A DNA stretch of 64,000 nt from Apostichopus japonicus (taxonomy: Eukaryota > Echinodermata > Holothuroidea > Aspidochirotida > Stichopodidae), in contig NC_092565.1 of assembly GCF_037975245.1 (NCBI RefSeq), positions 18,269,999 to 18,333,998 of the forward strand. Direction: 5' to 3'. Of the stretch, positions 12,290 through 26,818 are shown piece after piece. The stretch's first letter is position 1, and every line of letters begins with the position of its first letter. The notes beneath the pieces were generated by a model. The model did not search any database. It was given only the letters and a program-made list of their open reading frames with translations, and was not told where the DNA came from. The position numbers and the translations under genes are program-made.

Positions 12290-14215
12290 AGTGGCGACGG
12301 TTTCATAATGTTAATACAAAATCTATACTGTCCTCTCATATTATGCTTCAAAGCACTCGTACTGATAGTATGAACAGTTCCTAACCCAAGTCTGATATAA
12401 ATAGTGTATTCATTATTTCTAATACTGTCAGTACGTGTGCTTTGAAAAAACATAACGTGCAGTTCATGAAAAACAATGTCCCAGCTTGCTAAACTTCTCT
12501 TTGAAATGGATCAACATTAATGAAATATGATATTTTTTAACGAAAATATAAAACTTAATATAAAATCTGGTAGAGAGAGGGAGACATAGAGTCACGGAAA
12601 ATAACTGCATCATGTGAACTATAGGCAAAAAAATGTGTATTTGCGTATTTTTTTCCAAGCCGAACAGAAGACTTCTGTAATACATTAGCTGTATGATTCT
12701 GTGGAGAATAACAGTATTGTTTTATTGAAGAAAGGAAGACAAGGTCCAATGGAGTATTTTAACAGTTCCGTTCGAACTCGGGAAGAAACCGTATATTAAG
12801 CTGATGACGTCAATAACAAAGGTCTCCATATGCTGAGAGGTAAATGAAAACCACTGGGTGCCGTTAACATGCTAAAATCCATACCTAACAGTGTGGCCAA
12901 TTTCAGAAGAATGTTGACTTGTTCGGATTCTATAGATAATGGGTCTTGACAATTTTTCATTTTGCAAGTAAATTGACAGATTACAAACTTTCCATGCAGA
13001 TATTTTAAGAAATTTAAGAATTTAATTTAAAATATTCCATAAATACCCACTCAGAAGATTCCAAATTTGATCCATTGAAAAATATTCATCAATTAATCAA
13101 TAGTTGCAATTAATCGATTGATGAGTTAATCACAAAATGATGAACTACTTAACAATAAAGAAACAACAACAACTTTTTGGTCAAAACATGTAAACATAAT
13201 AAATGGCAATTTTTTCATCGTTACGTTCAAAATTGCTAATATGTCTAAGGTTCACCATAAACAGGACTTACATTGCCATGTATTTCGACTAACTTTATGT
13301 CCCTATCCATGTTCCTTATACTTTCCCCTAGTTAACGCTACCTATACCCTTCTATTATAGTTTTACATCCCTATGGTAAAGGTCAATGTGTATGCTTGTG
13401 TGAGAGGATCCCCCCCCCCCCCTTAACAGCAAAATATGTCCCCATGAGACAATATCTTATATTGCAAACAAATTTTTGATTTTTAAAAGTGCTCTAAAGA
13501 AAAATTCTTTACTTTTTCTTTTTTCTTTCTTTCTTTGTTTTTTAGGGAACACTTGATTAATTTTTCTATAAGTTAATATCTCCGGTTATTTTAATTTTTC
13601 CCAACGGATTGCCTGATCTGAAAACATCAAGCAAACAGTCATTATATATATTTCAAACCATCACCATAGAAGGTCGAGATTATTTCTAGTCGATCGGAAG
13701 AGAGCACAGATATGTTTTTTATGTTTTGTTTTACTTACTAAGCTCTTTTTTATCCGTTTTTACTCGGAAAAACCTCTTACCATTGAAGGACAATTTTTGT
13801 CTCTTCATATCTAAAATCTAGGGAAATGACTTACTTTTGACCTTGACTTTCCATAAAGTCAATAAATAAATGCCGCATGATGGGATATGCCAAGTCACTA
13901 GAGGATTTTCACCTACTTCCGCGCGACATGGAAGTGCGCATGTCCCAATGCTGTGTAAAAATGGAACGTGAAACACAACTACATAATGACTAATAACACC
14001 GTGCACAACTTCTTAGAAAGCTTTCTGTTTTTTTATTTCACCTTCTTCAGCCGAATATTTATAAAAAAAAAACAGGTTATATATGATGAATAAAAGAATA
14101 ATGGCATATGAAGTATATTGAAACAGATATAAAGAGCTTAAGCCAACAAAGCAGGTAAGAATAGAAGACATCAACATTATAAGACTGCATATATATTGCT
14201 TGAGTTTACTACGAT
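12290..14215. other. Intergenic, no gene seen
   Basis: AT-rich, with an imperfect inverted repeat at about 13,087-13,124, a poly-C run at 13,410-13,422 and a pyrimidine-rich patch at about 13,512-13,545. A TGACGTCA site is at 12,805-12,812. No recognisable coding sequence. Confidence 0.5.

Positions 14216-14219
<4 letters not shown>

Positions 14220-14250
<31 letters not shown>
14220..14250. repeat. (TA)n microsatellite
   Basis: A short perfect TA tract of about 30 bp. Confidence 0.9.
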
Positions 14251-14252
<2 letters not shown>

Positions 14253-14379
14253 GTACATAAGGTTGTTTGTTTTTACACTGCTTTTCACACCTATTGAAAG
14301 TGTTACCTTATTAAATGCAATTTCAAAACAACCACCCCTTGCCACAAGATCAGCGGGGAAATTTGTGCATGAACAAGCA

Positions 14380-16440
14380 TAAACGAGGTTTACAACTTTT
14401 CGCTGTAAAATTCAACATATTATCTGTTCTTAAGATTAAAATTTAATCTAATAAAGGGAGCTGTCCAAGCTGGTTAAATTGGTCACTTATGACAAAAGGT
14501 TGAAGTGAAGGGTTAGCCAAGCAGACGGAATTTCCGAAATTATGAATTACTTACAAAAGGTTACGCGCGTAACAAAGGTGGAATATTTTTGTGATGAAAA
14601 CGTTAAAACGACATCGAAACGTCTCATATACATTTCACAACTTAATATATATTTAGACAATATTGTAAGGGGTCAGTTAAGTTTTCCAAAAAGGTATTAA
14701 TTATGAATTAAATTGAATAAATTGTATCTTAGAATCATCCCTGCAAAGCTCCTACATTTGGCATTTTGACATTAAGTGGCAATTACAAGCTTAATAAGTA
14801 CGGTATAAACTAAACTATGCCGGAAAGGGCTCTGCCTTAGGCTTGAAGCAGGAAATAAGTCGCATAAATTACAATTTCATACTTAAAAAATGTCTTCTTT
14901 GTCAGTGGTCATCACCTACCCTTGATTGACATAACGTTTCCTTGTTTGATAATACCCTTGATGAACTAAAAGTCGTTTGATAGTTATACCCTTACTTAAA
15001 AAGAAAGCTTTTTCGTTTGGTTATAATGCCCTTTATTAACATAAATCTCTTGGCGTTCTAATACTCTTCATAATTAAGATTAATCTTCTAAATATCAGTT
15101 TGATAAAGGAGACTCCAAAAGGATATGAAATTTGAAGGGAAAACAACAACAATAGCAGACGGAAGTTGGTCTGATAAAGTCATTCGTATAGATTCGTTGC
15201 TAGCTCCGCCTTCAATCGTGATTGGGCATGCTGTCGGCGTAAAATAATGATCCCTGAATAACCTATATTAGTCTGTTTTCTTTTACACGGCCGAGTAGGT
15301 TTAATGTAGTAGAAGATTTCATTACGACCTCACTATGATTTTTCTTCTTCGTCTTATATCCTCACAATTAGGTGAATTGCTTTGCATTTGTAAACTTTGC
15401 AGTCAAAGAGAGGATCTTTAAACAACCAAAATCCGTCTTTGACTGAAACAATGTTTGGATAACTGTTAGAATCGTTTGGCAGGATTCCGGATTTACTACG
15501 TCAACCATAAATTCCATCTTGTTAAGGAATAAACCTACTTTTTGACGGTAATTTTTGCTTCTTATTTGCTTAAACTTAGTAGCTTATTACTATACTAGAA
15601 CTCATCATGTTTCACGTCTTTCACAACGTTTTGAATAAGTTCCTTCATGGAATTTAACTAATTATTCAAAATGTGTTAATGATAATTACTCACCATAATA
15701 TCTATTGGAATTGTTTTCATGTTATTATAATATGTGTAGCTATAAGAACATAATTCATTCTCTATGTCCAGTTAACTATCTATAGTCTGATGTTGCCTAT
15801 ATACTAATGCGCAAGTGTAAATCTATATTCATATTTTCACCAATTTAACTTCCATATTGCAAGTATGATATTTGTCTTTCTTTGATCTATTTTACATATC
15901 AGCCTATACCGTACATGCAAACTAAACTTATTTGCAATCTTTTCGTATTCCGTAAGTTCTCACTTATAATTTGGATAAATGTGGAATGGTATAATAAAGA
16001 CTGTTGGGTAAAGTTTTACCCAACCTGGACATTATTATTATCCAGTGCTGGTTGCGTACGCCACAATACCGTAATAGGGTAAAAAGGTGCCCAACTCACT
16101 AGTTGGTTGATATCCATTGAATATCATAAATATCCCTATTACCAGATATTTTGAAAGAAACCAAGTTAAATACATCCAATCTGTATTGAGAGTGTAAGGG
16201 GTTTCTGCTAAAGCTAAATTTGGTTTTAATCAAAGGGTGTTAATATTAACCACGATTAGAGATGCTTTTATATAACATAGGGGTATCTTTCCATGATAAT
16301 GATTATATCTTGTAAATTTATAGCTTTTAGAATTGCATCAATGCAAAATAAATAGTCCATATCTGATATCTTTAGGAATTTGAACATATGTTAAGGTATT
16401 CCCAAATCCATATCCTACACAGTGGTAGCTTTGGAATTGT
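14380..16440. other. Intergenic, no gene seen
   Basis: AT-rich sequence without recognisable coding exons, RNA genes or transposon ends. Confidence 0.5.
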
Positions 16441-16447
16441 AGCTACT

Positions 16448-16630
16448 CAGTAGCGTAGCCACAGTGGGGGGGGAGGCAAAAGTGGGCCCTTCCCCGTACC
16501 AATATTTGTCTGCTCCTACACCCACCCGAAAAAAATTGCCAGACCGTTTTTGTTAATTGGTTATGCTTGCCCCTCTAGAAAACATCCCCCCCCCCTCCAA
16601 AAAAAAAAAAGTCTATAGCTACGCACGCTG
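16448..16630. mobile_element. Possible hAT-like MITE
   Basis: The left edge reads CAGTAGCGTAGCC followed by a poly-G run. The right edge is a poly-C and poly-A stretch ending AGCTACGCACGCTG, which reads CAGCGTGCGTAGCT on the other strand. The ends are therefore an imperfect inverted repeat of the CAG...GTAGC type common in hAT elements. No convincing 8-bp target duplication is visible, so the element is old or the boundaries are off by a few bases. Confidence 0.45.
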
Positions 16631-16977
16631 CATAACCTTAAACATATTTCATATATATCCATTTGTTACAGCATTTAAATTTTGCATATCTGTAAAAGTT
16701 ATTCTCTCTTATAGCTTAATCTACTGCTGTAGTATCCTATATAGCCATTGAAGTTTGAATGGTTCCTATTACCTTGCAGAACAAAAGTAGAATATATAAA
16801 TATATAAAGGAGGGTACCACGGAGGATACTATACGTATGTGCCGTAGGGTAACGGTGTTAATGAAATAAAGCGATAATGAAATTATGAACACTATACTCT
16901 CCATAAGTCGTATTGTCCCCGCGTTCTGTCTCTCGGGTTGTCGGAATTTTTATCTTACTCACTTAAACCGAATTTTA

Positions 16978-17004
16978 AAACCGTATAAACTAATTATACG
17001 GTTT
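16978..17004. repeat. 11-bp-arm inverted repeat
   Basis: Arms AAACCGTATAA and TTATACGGTTT are perfect complements around a 5-base loop. There is no T-run or coding context that would give it a function. Confidence 0.7.
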
Positions 17005-17009
17005 AATCT

Positions 17010-18470
17010 TCATTACGCCCGAGGGCAAAATAATGTGTTTTTGCATGGGAAAGTCGTAGCATAAAATTTGATTTATAAATGCTTGCATCAAATACGATTC
17101 ACCGATATGTATCTTAAAGCATTTCACGACAATTCAACTGTTCTCAATATCCAGTGAATGAAAAGAATGGTTCCAAGTTTTCAGTTTGACGTTGTTTTTT
17201 TTTGCTTAAAGAAAACGGTGCAATTGTTTTGTGTCAAATATTGAATGAAACAACATACAAAGGTGAAAAAAAGTTGTAAGTTGTATGTTTGTTAAGCTTT
17301 CTTTCAGCAGAATCTTTGTTATATTGACTTATTGTACCGCAATAGTACTCTGCCTTTGTTCTGAGATTAAAGACACAGGCTACGTTTGAACAGATTAAAA
17401 CAAACGTACATTAGGGAAACAGGATCCTTGATTAAAGCAGTATCCAGTGCTTGATTGCCAGTTTATGAATTTAAATGCAGACATTTAATATGGCAGTTTG
17501 AGAGGTATAGTATCCTGAACCTATTTTTGTAAAAACTGAAACCGGTAGTAGTAAGATTTAGTAGTGTAGTCTGTGTGTGTGTGGGTGTGTGCGTTTGTGT
17601 GTCTTTTCTTTTCATAGATTTAAGGAGCAGTTGTGGTGAAACAGATATATATTCAGAGACAGGAATGAAGGACAGCCATCTAGTCATGTCATGTCAGTTT
17701 CATTTTATTTCGGTTTATTTTATTTCGGTTCATTTGGTTGCTTGTCATTCCGTTTCCTTACCTTTCAAAGGTGTTTAGAAAATAAACATAACGTTCGTCG
17801 ACACTTCACTACTCAATAAGAAAAATATTTTGCGGGACCGGAATTAGAAACTGGTTGTCTTTGTTTCGCTGTTCTTTACTTGAAGTTTTCATCCTTTATT
17901 TTAATCTGATTTTTATCTTAATTTATAATTATATTTTCCTGTTTAAGAAACCATGCAGTACTGTGTTTCTTTCTTTTTTTCTACTCTGCATAATTCTTCA
18001 AGCTGAATGAAACACGGAACGCTGCTGAAACACACATTTGAGAAGCAAAGTTATAAAACTGTTGAACCGTATATTTGATTTACATTATGATATTAAAAAG
18101 TAAACACATAAATATATACAACTGATCCTATTGAATTGCATCACCAGTTTATACTTATAGGGAAAAAGAGGTTGCGATAGCGTCATATAATTCAGAATTA
18201 ATACCTTACGAATTTCCAATAGATTCGTGTAACTAAAGAAGTGTGTCTCGCAGCATCATGGAATTTACGTCAATATTATAGGAACCCCTGTCCCCATCCC
18301 GCTATGCCTTTCTTTCCTGTAAATTTATTTGTGACACGAAAAGAGATACGTTGGTCACTCGTAACATGGGTTTAGTACATTAACTAATGTAGATATTGAA
18401 GTATGGATAGTGAACTTGACACGTTTTATATCGTTAAAATTGTTTGTCTTCTTTCCTATCCACTCCCTCC
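17010..18470. other. Intergenic, no gene seen
   Basis: Contains a short (TG)n patch at about 17,570-17,605 and two copies of ATTTTATTTCGGTT at about 17,702-17,732. No supported gene. Confidence 0.5.
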
Positions 18471-18473
18471 TCT

Positions 18474-18532
18474 TCATCCACCCACCAACCCACCCATTAA
18501 CCCACCAACCCACCCATCCACCCACCGGCCCT
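18474..18532. repeat. CCCACCAA-type tandem repeat
   Basis: Repeated CCCACC and CCCATT octamer-like units. The Gly/Trp/Val-rich minus-strand frame here is a product of the repeat. Confidence 0.8.
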
Positions 18533-18539
18533 ATCATCC

Positions 18540-20390
18540 ACAAACACATTATTTTAGACAACACTAACAGGTCTTTGATGTAATTAGGAAACCTCTCTCC
18601 TCTGGATAACCATTGGGTAAATTTGAGAAATACCCGAGGCAACTTTGCGTCACTTTAATCTCAGACCGTGTCTGTTTTAACAACTCTTTAATGAAACACC
18701 ACTTCAAAACATGTTAGTATTGAAGTAGTTCCGTTGTACTTCAAGGACAGTGTCAAACAGTTACCCCGAAAGAAAGAAAAACACATGAACAAAAAACATG
18801 CCAGTTCAAATAACTTTTAATGTATTTGCTTAGTGTTTTGAAATCTTTAAGTATTTGAAGGATCTGTTGTAACAGCTGTTGAATAAATTGAAGGTATGTA
18901 TACTCTTAACCAGACGAGTGTTGTGAAGAGGGGGGAGAGGGGACCCCTCGCAAAGTAAGGAAAAACTGTTCTGGTACACAACTATCTGCGCGCTGTACCA
19001 CTTTCTGTTGTCAAGGTCTTTTGATTGGTTTCAAGAGTGTTTATAGCCTACCAGGTATACGTTTGCGTGCGCACGTTACCCGATTATGTGCACTTCTTTT
19101 ATAGTGACTCGTCGATAACGTGAAACTAGATAGAATCAAATATTTCCTTTTCATTCTTGACATAATGATATTGAGTTATAACATGTTGATGTTATTTCAT
19201 ACTGATACTGATGTTGAAGCATAACATATGTTGATTGTAACATCGACATTCTGATGTTCACTGACATACCGATATTTCTTCCTAACACTGGAAACAGATG
19301 GCGTTCCGTAGCCTGTGGTACGTTACAAGGATAAAAGGCTACCCGGAGAAGATAACAAAGTTAAAACAAAGCTTAATAATCCCGCACAAGTTAGAAGAAG
19401 GTTAAATTGAAAGCCACATCCCTATACTCTCCCGGCTCTCCCTATACATAAGGGGGAAAACAAGCCCATAAACAACATTTATGACATATATGAATTTTGA
19501 AGACAGAAATATCGTTTTGACGGGGAATTAAGCGGATTTCGGAGAACACCTCTTTAACCTTGAGCAAAATATGCAATTCGTACAATATAATTTTTTTACT
19601 ATTTCATTAAATACAAAAACTTCATACCTAATACAATTCGGTTGCGATTTTCATATTTAAATAACAGAATCTTCACTAGTGGTCAAACATTGAATAAAAT
19701 TTCTAAAGAGTTCTTATACAATGACCTCACGGGCATGTTTGTGACCAAATCAAGGTACATTGGATGTATAAATCTGCATTCTAAATTGAATCTCTTTCTG
19801 TTCCTCGCTTTGCTTTGGTTACATTTCAGATAGGAAACAAACATACATTTATGCAAAGTATAAGCCCTCTTCATTACAGTATATCCCGACAATGTTGCTC
19901 AGGGGTAAATAAGCCTATATACGGATTCTATTCTTAAGAAGAAGATTGTCATAAAACTGTCCTCAAGTAACCTTCTTATACCCTGGGATAGCTAACATTC
20001 TAGTTCACGACAACGTCGTGTTTCTTTTGGCTTAGTTTTTCTTATGAAACCCTTCATTTCAAGCCATACAGTTTTCTTGATTTTATTCAGATATTATACG
20101 ACAGAAATTCAATAGCTTTGAATTGCATTTCGATAGAATAATTAACTGATATAGTTATTTATATCATACTTAATATAAGTACAGGGGCTCCCCGGCTACT
20201 ACAAACTTCGAGTTAATATATATCCACGCATAGAAAGGTTATTTACTGTGCTTATACTAAATGCAGTATAGTAGTCACATTCTCTATTAGTTTTGGTGAC
20301 CAGCGGTACATAAAAAATAATACCTAAATTTGGCATAAAAAATCGAAAGTATTAAGCGGGCGACATATGAATGGACATTGAACAGAAATG
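18540..20390. other. Intergenic, no gene seen
   Basis: AT-rich sequence with no recognisable exon, RNA gene or element end. Confidence 0.5.
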
Positions 20391-20397
20391 CAACTAT

Positions 20398-20427
20398 TTA
20401 TACGACATATATATATATGTCGTATAA
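20398..20427. repeat. Perfect 30-bp palindrome
   Basis: The sequence is its own reverse complement, with outer arms TTATACGAC and GTCGTATAA around a central TA tract. It can extrude as a hairpin or bind a symmetric protein dimer, but no context assigns a role. Confidence 0.85.
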
Positions 20428-20429
20428 TT

Positions 20430-23400
20430 TACATTTGTTTAGTAGTTTTCAGTTTTTTATTTCGTTTTTTATTCTTGCCAAACACAATGTTACCAAATAG
20501 ACTGCGACTACATAAAATACTCATTAAGGTAAGGAATTTGCAATTGCCCTAACAGTTATTATGAAATGCATGTACATAAGCTAAAGAATATGGGGGGGGG
20601 GGGACGTTACGAGCACAGTGGTTAAATATCATTGAACATATTGTGAGATAAATATTCGTTTTAAGCATGTGTTTCTTCTGATCTGTTATCTAAAACAGTG
20701 ATATCTCAATGCACTAATGAAATATCTAGACTCGATAATATACTTGATTTCGGTCACGGACGTCGTGAGCCAGCTGAAGACCAGGGGACAATCATTTCAT
20801 CTGGCCCCCTGTACGAAGTCTCCACTGTCAGTCATTGCACTTTCAAGGGCGTATGACGATTTTTTTCCTATGGCTTGAAGCCTTGTTCTGATTCATCCTT
20901 ACTCATAACCAACCATAACATGCATTAATGTTTTTGTTGTTGTTATCACCGAAATGTGAGAATTTACTTTCCGCGTTAATTTAGATTTTTATTAGTCTAT
21001 TTGATTTAAATTGCCCCTGTCCCCAAGTTGTCCCTTGGGCCCCGGGCTGTAGGCCCCCGGACTCCCACCTTCTCGTCAGGTTTGACTATATACTTTGGCC
21101 GCATTACAATTGCATTGAAAGGTTTGTTGTAATATTTACAGATGAAGACCCTTCGTTTCAATTACGAGTTATTTGTAGTAACTACCGTTCGGTTTGTCTT
21201 TGTTAAAGAGTTACTCATTCTATCCAATACCGGAAATGTTCCTGTCGCAGAACACATACTATGCCTTACTTTTTCATATGTCAATCTGTTTTCAGTTTTC
21301 TTGCTAAAATTTTACTACCTCTGTTAGGACAAAAGTGACATGTTTTCAGAGACATTGTCTTTCCTTTTGATTTTCCAATTGATTAATATACCAGCTGCTT
21401 GTGACGGACTTTAACACAAAATACAGCTTTGATTTGTGAAGTTTGTAGTTTATTATGTCAACGTACTCTTACATAATGATATTCATCCTATAAGGACATA
21501 CGAGTTCTAGAAGCTTCCAGGAACATAAGTGAAAACGTTTTTTTTTTTCTTTTACATGTAATACTTGAACGAGGGCTTTTGGTCGAATTCTATTTGAGAC
21601 AACAAGAAGACGCCGATATTCGACAATGCAAATTTGTCCTTGAATAAAGGCAAAACTAAAAACCATAGGCTACAAACTTGGCCTACTTGTTTTAGGCTAT
21701 TTGCAAAATAAGTAGGCATTTTTAATCGGGCGTAACATGTGTATGTATGTACGTGAACCTCTGGCGAGTTTATTATTTACAATATATATAACGCCAAAAA
21801 CATACTTCGTGTTTTTTTAATTTGTCTGAAGGCTGAATGGCAGTAATGGATCAGCATCAAGCTTTTGGCGCCTAATGGTGTGCCACACACTTCAGTTTCA
21901 CGGCCAACTGTCTTTTAATATTACCCATTTTCATTTATTTTACAACATATGCCGGTTTGTGCAATGCGTGATAAATGACGTGAAAACATATCCTATCCAT
22001 TTTACATGTCAAATTATATAAATTATATCTGTAGTTGAATTTTCGGTATTGATTTTTAATTCTTACCAAGAAAATTTTCTATTTCTGCTCTGCTTATGTC
22101 ACGTCTCATTTCAATTTGAGTCCTTTAATGAGAATACAGCTATAATTAATTTCGAACTAAACCTTACATTTAATAGGAGGTTGTTGATTTCTGTGTATAT
22201 ATATGCATGTAGGTCATCTATTTAAAGTGAAACCTTGGGCTATATTTGTACCAACAAGGCAGTGATTGGCTCATCAAGCAAAGACTATCTACTTAACCGT
22301 TCCTATAGAAACAGCGATTAAATGTTGACAGAGATTTTGCAATATGGAGCGTGAATAAAAACAAAAATTAAGTAATATAAGTAATATACAGTAGCCCAAT
22401 GATATATCAGATAATGCTTTAATGAGAAAAGATGGTTATGTTTGATAGCATATCCGTGACTTAATGGAAATGGGCTGGTTGATGTGGGGGGGGGGGGTAG
22501 TTAAAGACGTTTCACGTCAACTTCCGATTCACCAGGAAGCATTTTTTTTTAAATTTCCAGCGTCATATTCATTTGCACTTTTAAAAACGTGTTCAAACTA
22601 CATTACATGTACCCTCACGATCACTTAATATCAAACCTGTCTTATTCAACAGGAATATTTGATAGCATACCTCAGCCTATTCATGTATTCACAGTCACGA
22701 AGTTTGTAGTCCTTTAGTACAATACATTGGCTCCTTGACCATTTGTAAGGTCATACATGTATGGTTTCTGAAGAGGTTTCAAATGAAAATTGTCTTCATG
22801 CCTATTTCTGTATAATCAACTATGATCATCCTTGCAGCTGAAATTCAAGTGCGCCAATAAAAATCCCCAACGTATTCGCTAGTCGTTGTATCAAGATAGT
22901 TGTCTCAAGTACAATTTGTCACTTTTGTGCCTGTTTTACTGTAACACCCCTTAACCCTCACCCACCCCCCCCCCCCCTCCCCAACAACCCCAACATAATT
23001 ATGAAGTAATTGGAAATGAAATCATAGGCGCATTGGCATTTGACGATGCGCATGATTTCTTGTTTAAAGAGATTAATATAGCGACAAGGCATGTTATGCA
23101 TCACCTATATGCGGTGTTACTACGGAGGTGTATACGCTATGTCTGCTTGGAGATTATAACTTGGTTTCATGTTTATTCAATGATCAATTTAAATATTATA
23201 ATTTTCTCATATGAGATTTAAGTAGCAATTAGAACTCAAGACTAATTAGGCCAAGGTTATAATTGTAACATAATATGATAGGCAATAAAAATTACAGCAA
23301 AAGAGTTGTTGATAAAAGTATAAGCTTAACAACAATTAGTGAGACGAATGGAAAGGAACAAAACAAATATCAATAAATACTAAGACGGTAAATAAAACCA

Positions 23401-26330
23401 AACAAACAACAACAAACAAAGAACCAGCAGAAAACAAAAACGGAAATTGTGGCAGTGTCAAACCAGAAAGCAGTTGCAGCGCCCTGGTCAGATAAAGTCA
23501 AATCTTGTTCAGATTTTTTTTAGGGGGGGGGGGGGGGTTGTAACGTTAGACATGAACGGAACGTAAAATACGTTAAATGACACCATAATATAGGCTAACG
23601 TCTAAACTTATGAATGTTACACTGGAAGGAAAATGTGTAAATAGTTTTTTTTTTAATTCTTAAAAGACGACTATTTAGTAGTAAGATAGATTTTAGCAGT
23701 GAAGGAACTTATATGTACTTTGGTATGGCTATTATATGTTACCTATAGTTCGCGTTCAAAACAACTTGACTTATTCGATACTGTAACATACCCTACGACG
23801 TTGTGACTTATTGCAAGCAGAAGTTCACCTTCAAAATTAACCCATTTTAAATCAAATCTTCATTGCTGACGTAGGGGTGCTATAGCTTTAGTGACATCAC
23901 GTACTATGACTATGTCTCTTCAACCCTCACATATAGGGAGCCTTTTCCAATGTTACGGAAATTCGTTAGGTATCTCACAGTAATTGTTATATTTTCTGCT
24001 AAAATTGACCTCTGATTGTAGGTTTTATTGAACCCTCCAGGCTAAATGAAGTATGTTAGGGATCTAATTTGAAGAGGTTGGTAAAGTTCACGAGGAACCT
24101 TTCCATACGTCTGACCTTTTTCATAAGGTCTAGGCCTATATACACTACTATAGGAGCATGCATTGTTTTTAAGTGATGATATTATTATGCAATACTGTGT
24201 ATCAACGTTATTACGATGATGTGTATATGGTATTTTATAGGCCTATGTTGGAAGATTAAGTAAACTCGAAAATATGTGCATTTGTTATGTATGGCAACAT
24301 ACACTAGGGCCTACTACAATTGTAGAAACTATAAGGTATAAGACTGCGATAATGCCGTGTTAAGTAAAGAATATACATATACAATGATAAATAAAGAGTT
24401 TATTGTAATGCAGAAACATACTTTTCCTAAGAGTAGAATGAAAGAAACAAGAATCCTTAATAGTGCGGTTATAAAAGAGGTAACCGCTGATTGTATAAGT
24501 ATAAGATGCATGTTTATTTGTGTCTTGTTAAAAATATGAAATTGTTTAGTTTGGAGGTTATTGAAAGGCTGGTTGACCTAGATAATTAAATACTTCCGGG
24601 CAAGTGTAATTGGTCTGTTGAAGTTTGAACGTTAGTGACCATTATTTGAATTTCTAGCATATTATGAGCCTATATTGATTTATACCTATATATATTAACA
24701 GCACTAACAAACGTCCACATTGATTTGTACATGAAACTCAGAGTATAGTTCGATGTACATCTACTATGCGAAAAGTACCACATATCAAAGTTTAGGTTTT
24801 GTTATTTGTTTTGAAATGTATCAGATTTCCACATGTTCTCGAGTTTTTAAATACCTGTGATATTAATGTAACTAAGAAATAATATCAAATAAAATCGCAT
24901 ATGCATTGAATGGCGGAGAGATATAGGAACACTGCAACGAAGCTTGCTTTGTTGTACGTACGTAGAGAGAAGTTCCCTTTTTCTCTATCTTTTAATTCGA
25001 ACTAGCCTACCTGTTCTTCTTCAAATTAGAAGAAATTTTTAAGCTCGGATATTTTTTAGTTTAAACTATTTCTTACATCAAGCATAGCTAAATATAACAG
25101 TAAAATTATTGCTTGTACCTGCACTTTTAGGAGGGTTTCGTGCAAAACACAGTTGTTAATTCCCCAACCGCCCCCCTACTTCCCCCTTCCCCTGCTCATA
25201 AATCACCAGCGACCACAACCATCATTTTCATATAAAGATGATACAACACACCTTGCGATGAATAAATTCTCCCAAATACCTAGGGAAACTGTGCCTCAAT
25301 GATGTCATATTTATACTTATTTCAGTCTCTTGTGTTTTATGTGAGAGAACATTAAAACTGCGATATCGCCCAGATGGAATACATTATTTCTTAGCTTTTG
25401 GGAAAGTTGTCCGTCGCAGTTTTCTCTATCGTGTATGAATCAATGATAAACGCTTTTCTTCGCTTTGCCTTTATACGCCTGAATGTACACCAATGTTATA
25501 CATCCATTTTCCATCGTCGTGTCTGTTTTGATGTTGTAGCGATATGCGTTTCTCACCTAGATTCAACAGTAGGCTTATAATGTGACGTTATTAGCTTGCG
25601 TCATACACCTACGAACACGAGAGAAAAATAGATTACAAATAGCCTCAATAATGGTATAAATGTCAAAAACGTGCAAAATCTAGTAATGGTAAAACAGGTC
25701 AAAAAACGTTATGATTGATATTTTTGAAACACTGTTCTAGTGGTTCCACTCAAATCTGTGTAAAGATGGTCAGATGATTGACGTAATACATACTTGACGT
25801 ACGTTAAATACAAATAAAAGTATAAAACTGGCCATCTGTTATTAAGAGTGAAACTTTGCTATGTATACGCAAAGACGTCATTAAATATAGTGGTCATTGT
25901 ATTCTGATCAATATGTTATTGTTCAATTCTTGTTCAACCATTACACTTAATTTTAGAATGAATGAAATTTTTATTAAATGAAATAAAAATAAATTGTTAT
26001 CAATTAATAACATTTATTACTCTTTACTTGGAGTATGAGGTTCAGACGTTTGGTGAAATCGACGACGAAAGGCAAATCTTCTTGTTGCAATTCTATTGGT
26101 CAGGTATGACTTACCCAACGGTCTTTTCACATGTTATCATTCCTGCTTTTAAATATTAAATTCGTATCGTCTCTTTGCTGAGACCACAAGCACCAGTTCA
26201 TAAAATTTGCTAATCCAATTGCTTTTGTCTTTTGTCGTGTTCTTCTTTTTTTTTTAGAAAATAATCATATGGAAACATGTAAATTCATCGATGCATGTAG
26301 TCCTGAATGTGTTTACTTTCTATTTATCCA
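20430..26330. other. Intergenic, no gene seen
   Basis: About 5.9 kb of AT-rich DNA with poly-G runs at about 20,592-20,603, 22,486-22,497 and 23,523-23,537, and a poly-C stretch near 22,964-22,977. A GC-richer patch at about 20,760-21,070 may be an old repeat but could not be assigned. All frames are short and unrecognised. Confidence 0.5.
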
Positions 26331-26333
26331 TTT

Positions 26334-26336
<3 letters not shown>

Positions 26337-26405
<69 letters not shown>
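26337..26405. repeat. (AT)n microsatellite
   Basis: A perfect AT tract of about 69 bp. Confidence 0.95.
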
Positions 26406-26409
<4 letters not shown>

Positions 26410-26675
26410 GCGCATGTCTTTCAGTAGTTCGTTAACCATCTCCTGTAGATGGAATGTGTACCTTAAGTGATCATCACATGATCGTAGGTTTCACCTTTGT
26501 ATCGTGCCGAATATTTGCCGTTAAAGTTAATCCATATGACGTCACGGATTCCCTAAGTCACGGTTATAACTCTGATGCGGCCGGAAGACCTATTTATATA
26601 ACGTATCTTATCAAGGAAACTACCTAGTCAATTCAAGAGACATTACTTGATCCGCCATAGTCGCTATGTTTCTCT

Positions 26676-26818
26676 ATATGATGAATATGGCGATGACGAT
26701 GGCGATGACGATGACGATGAACGTGACGGTGACCGTGACCGTGACTGTGACGGTGACGGTGACGGTGTCGATGAAGACCACGATTACTATGACAATGATG
26801 ATGATCACGATGATTTTG
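26676..26818. repeat. GAYGAC/GGTGAC imperfect repeat
   Basis: Hexamer-based repeats of GATGAC, GGTGAC and CGTGAC. On the plus strand they give an Asp-rich frame of 69 codons (26,647-26,856) that has no flanking conserved sequence. I read it as simple repeat and not as an acidic protein. Confidence 0.75.

Noticed and set aside
20760-21070. GC-richer patch with GGGCCCCGGG as a transposon remnant
   Set aside because: No inverted ends, target duplication or second copy could be found in the window.
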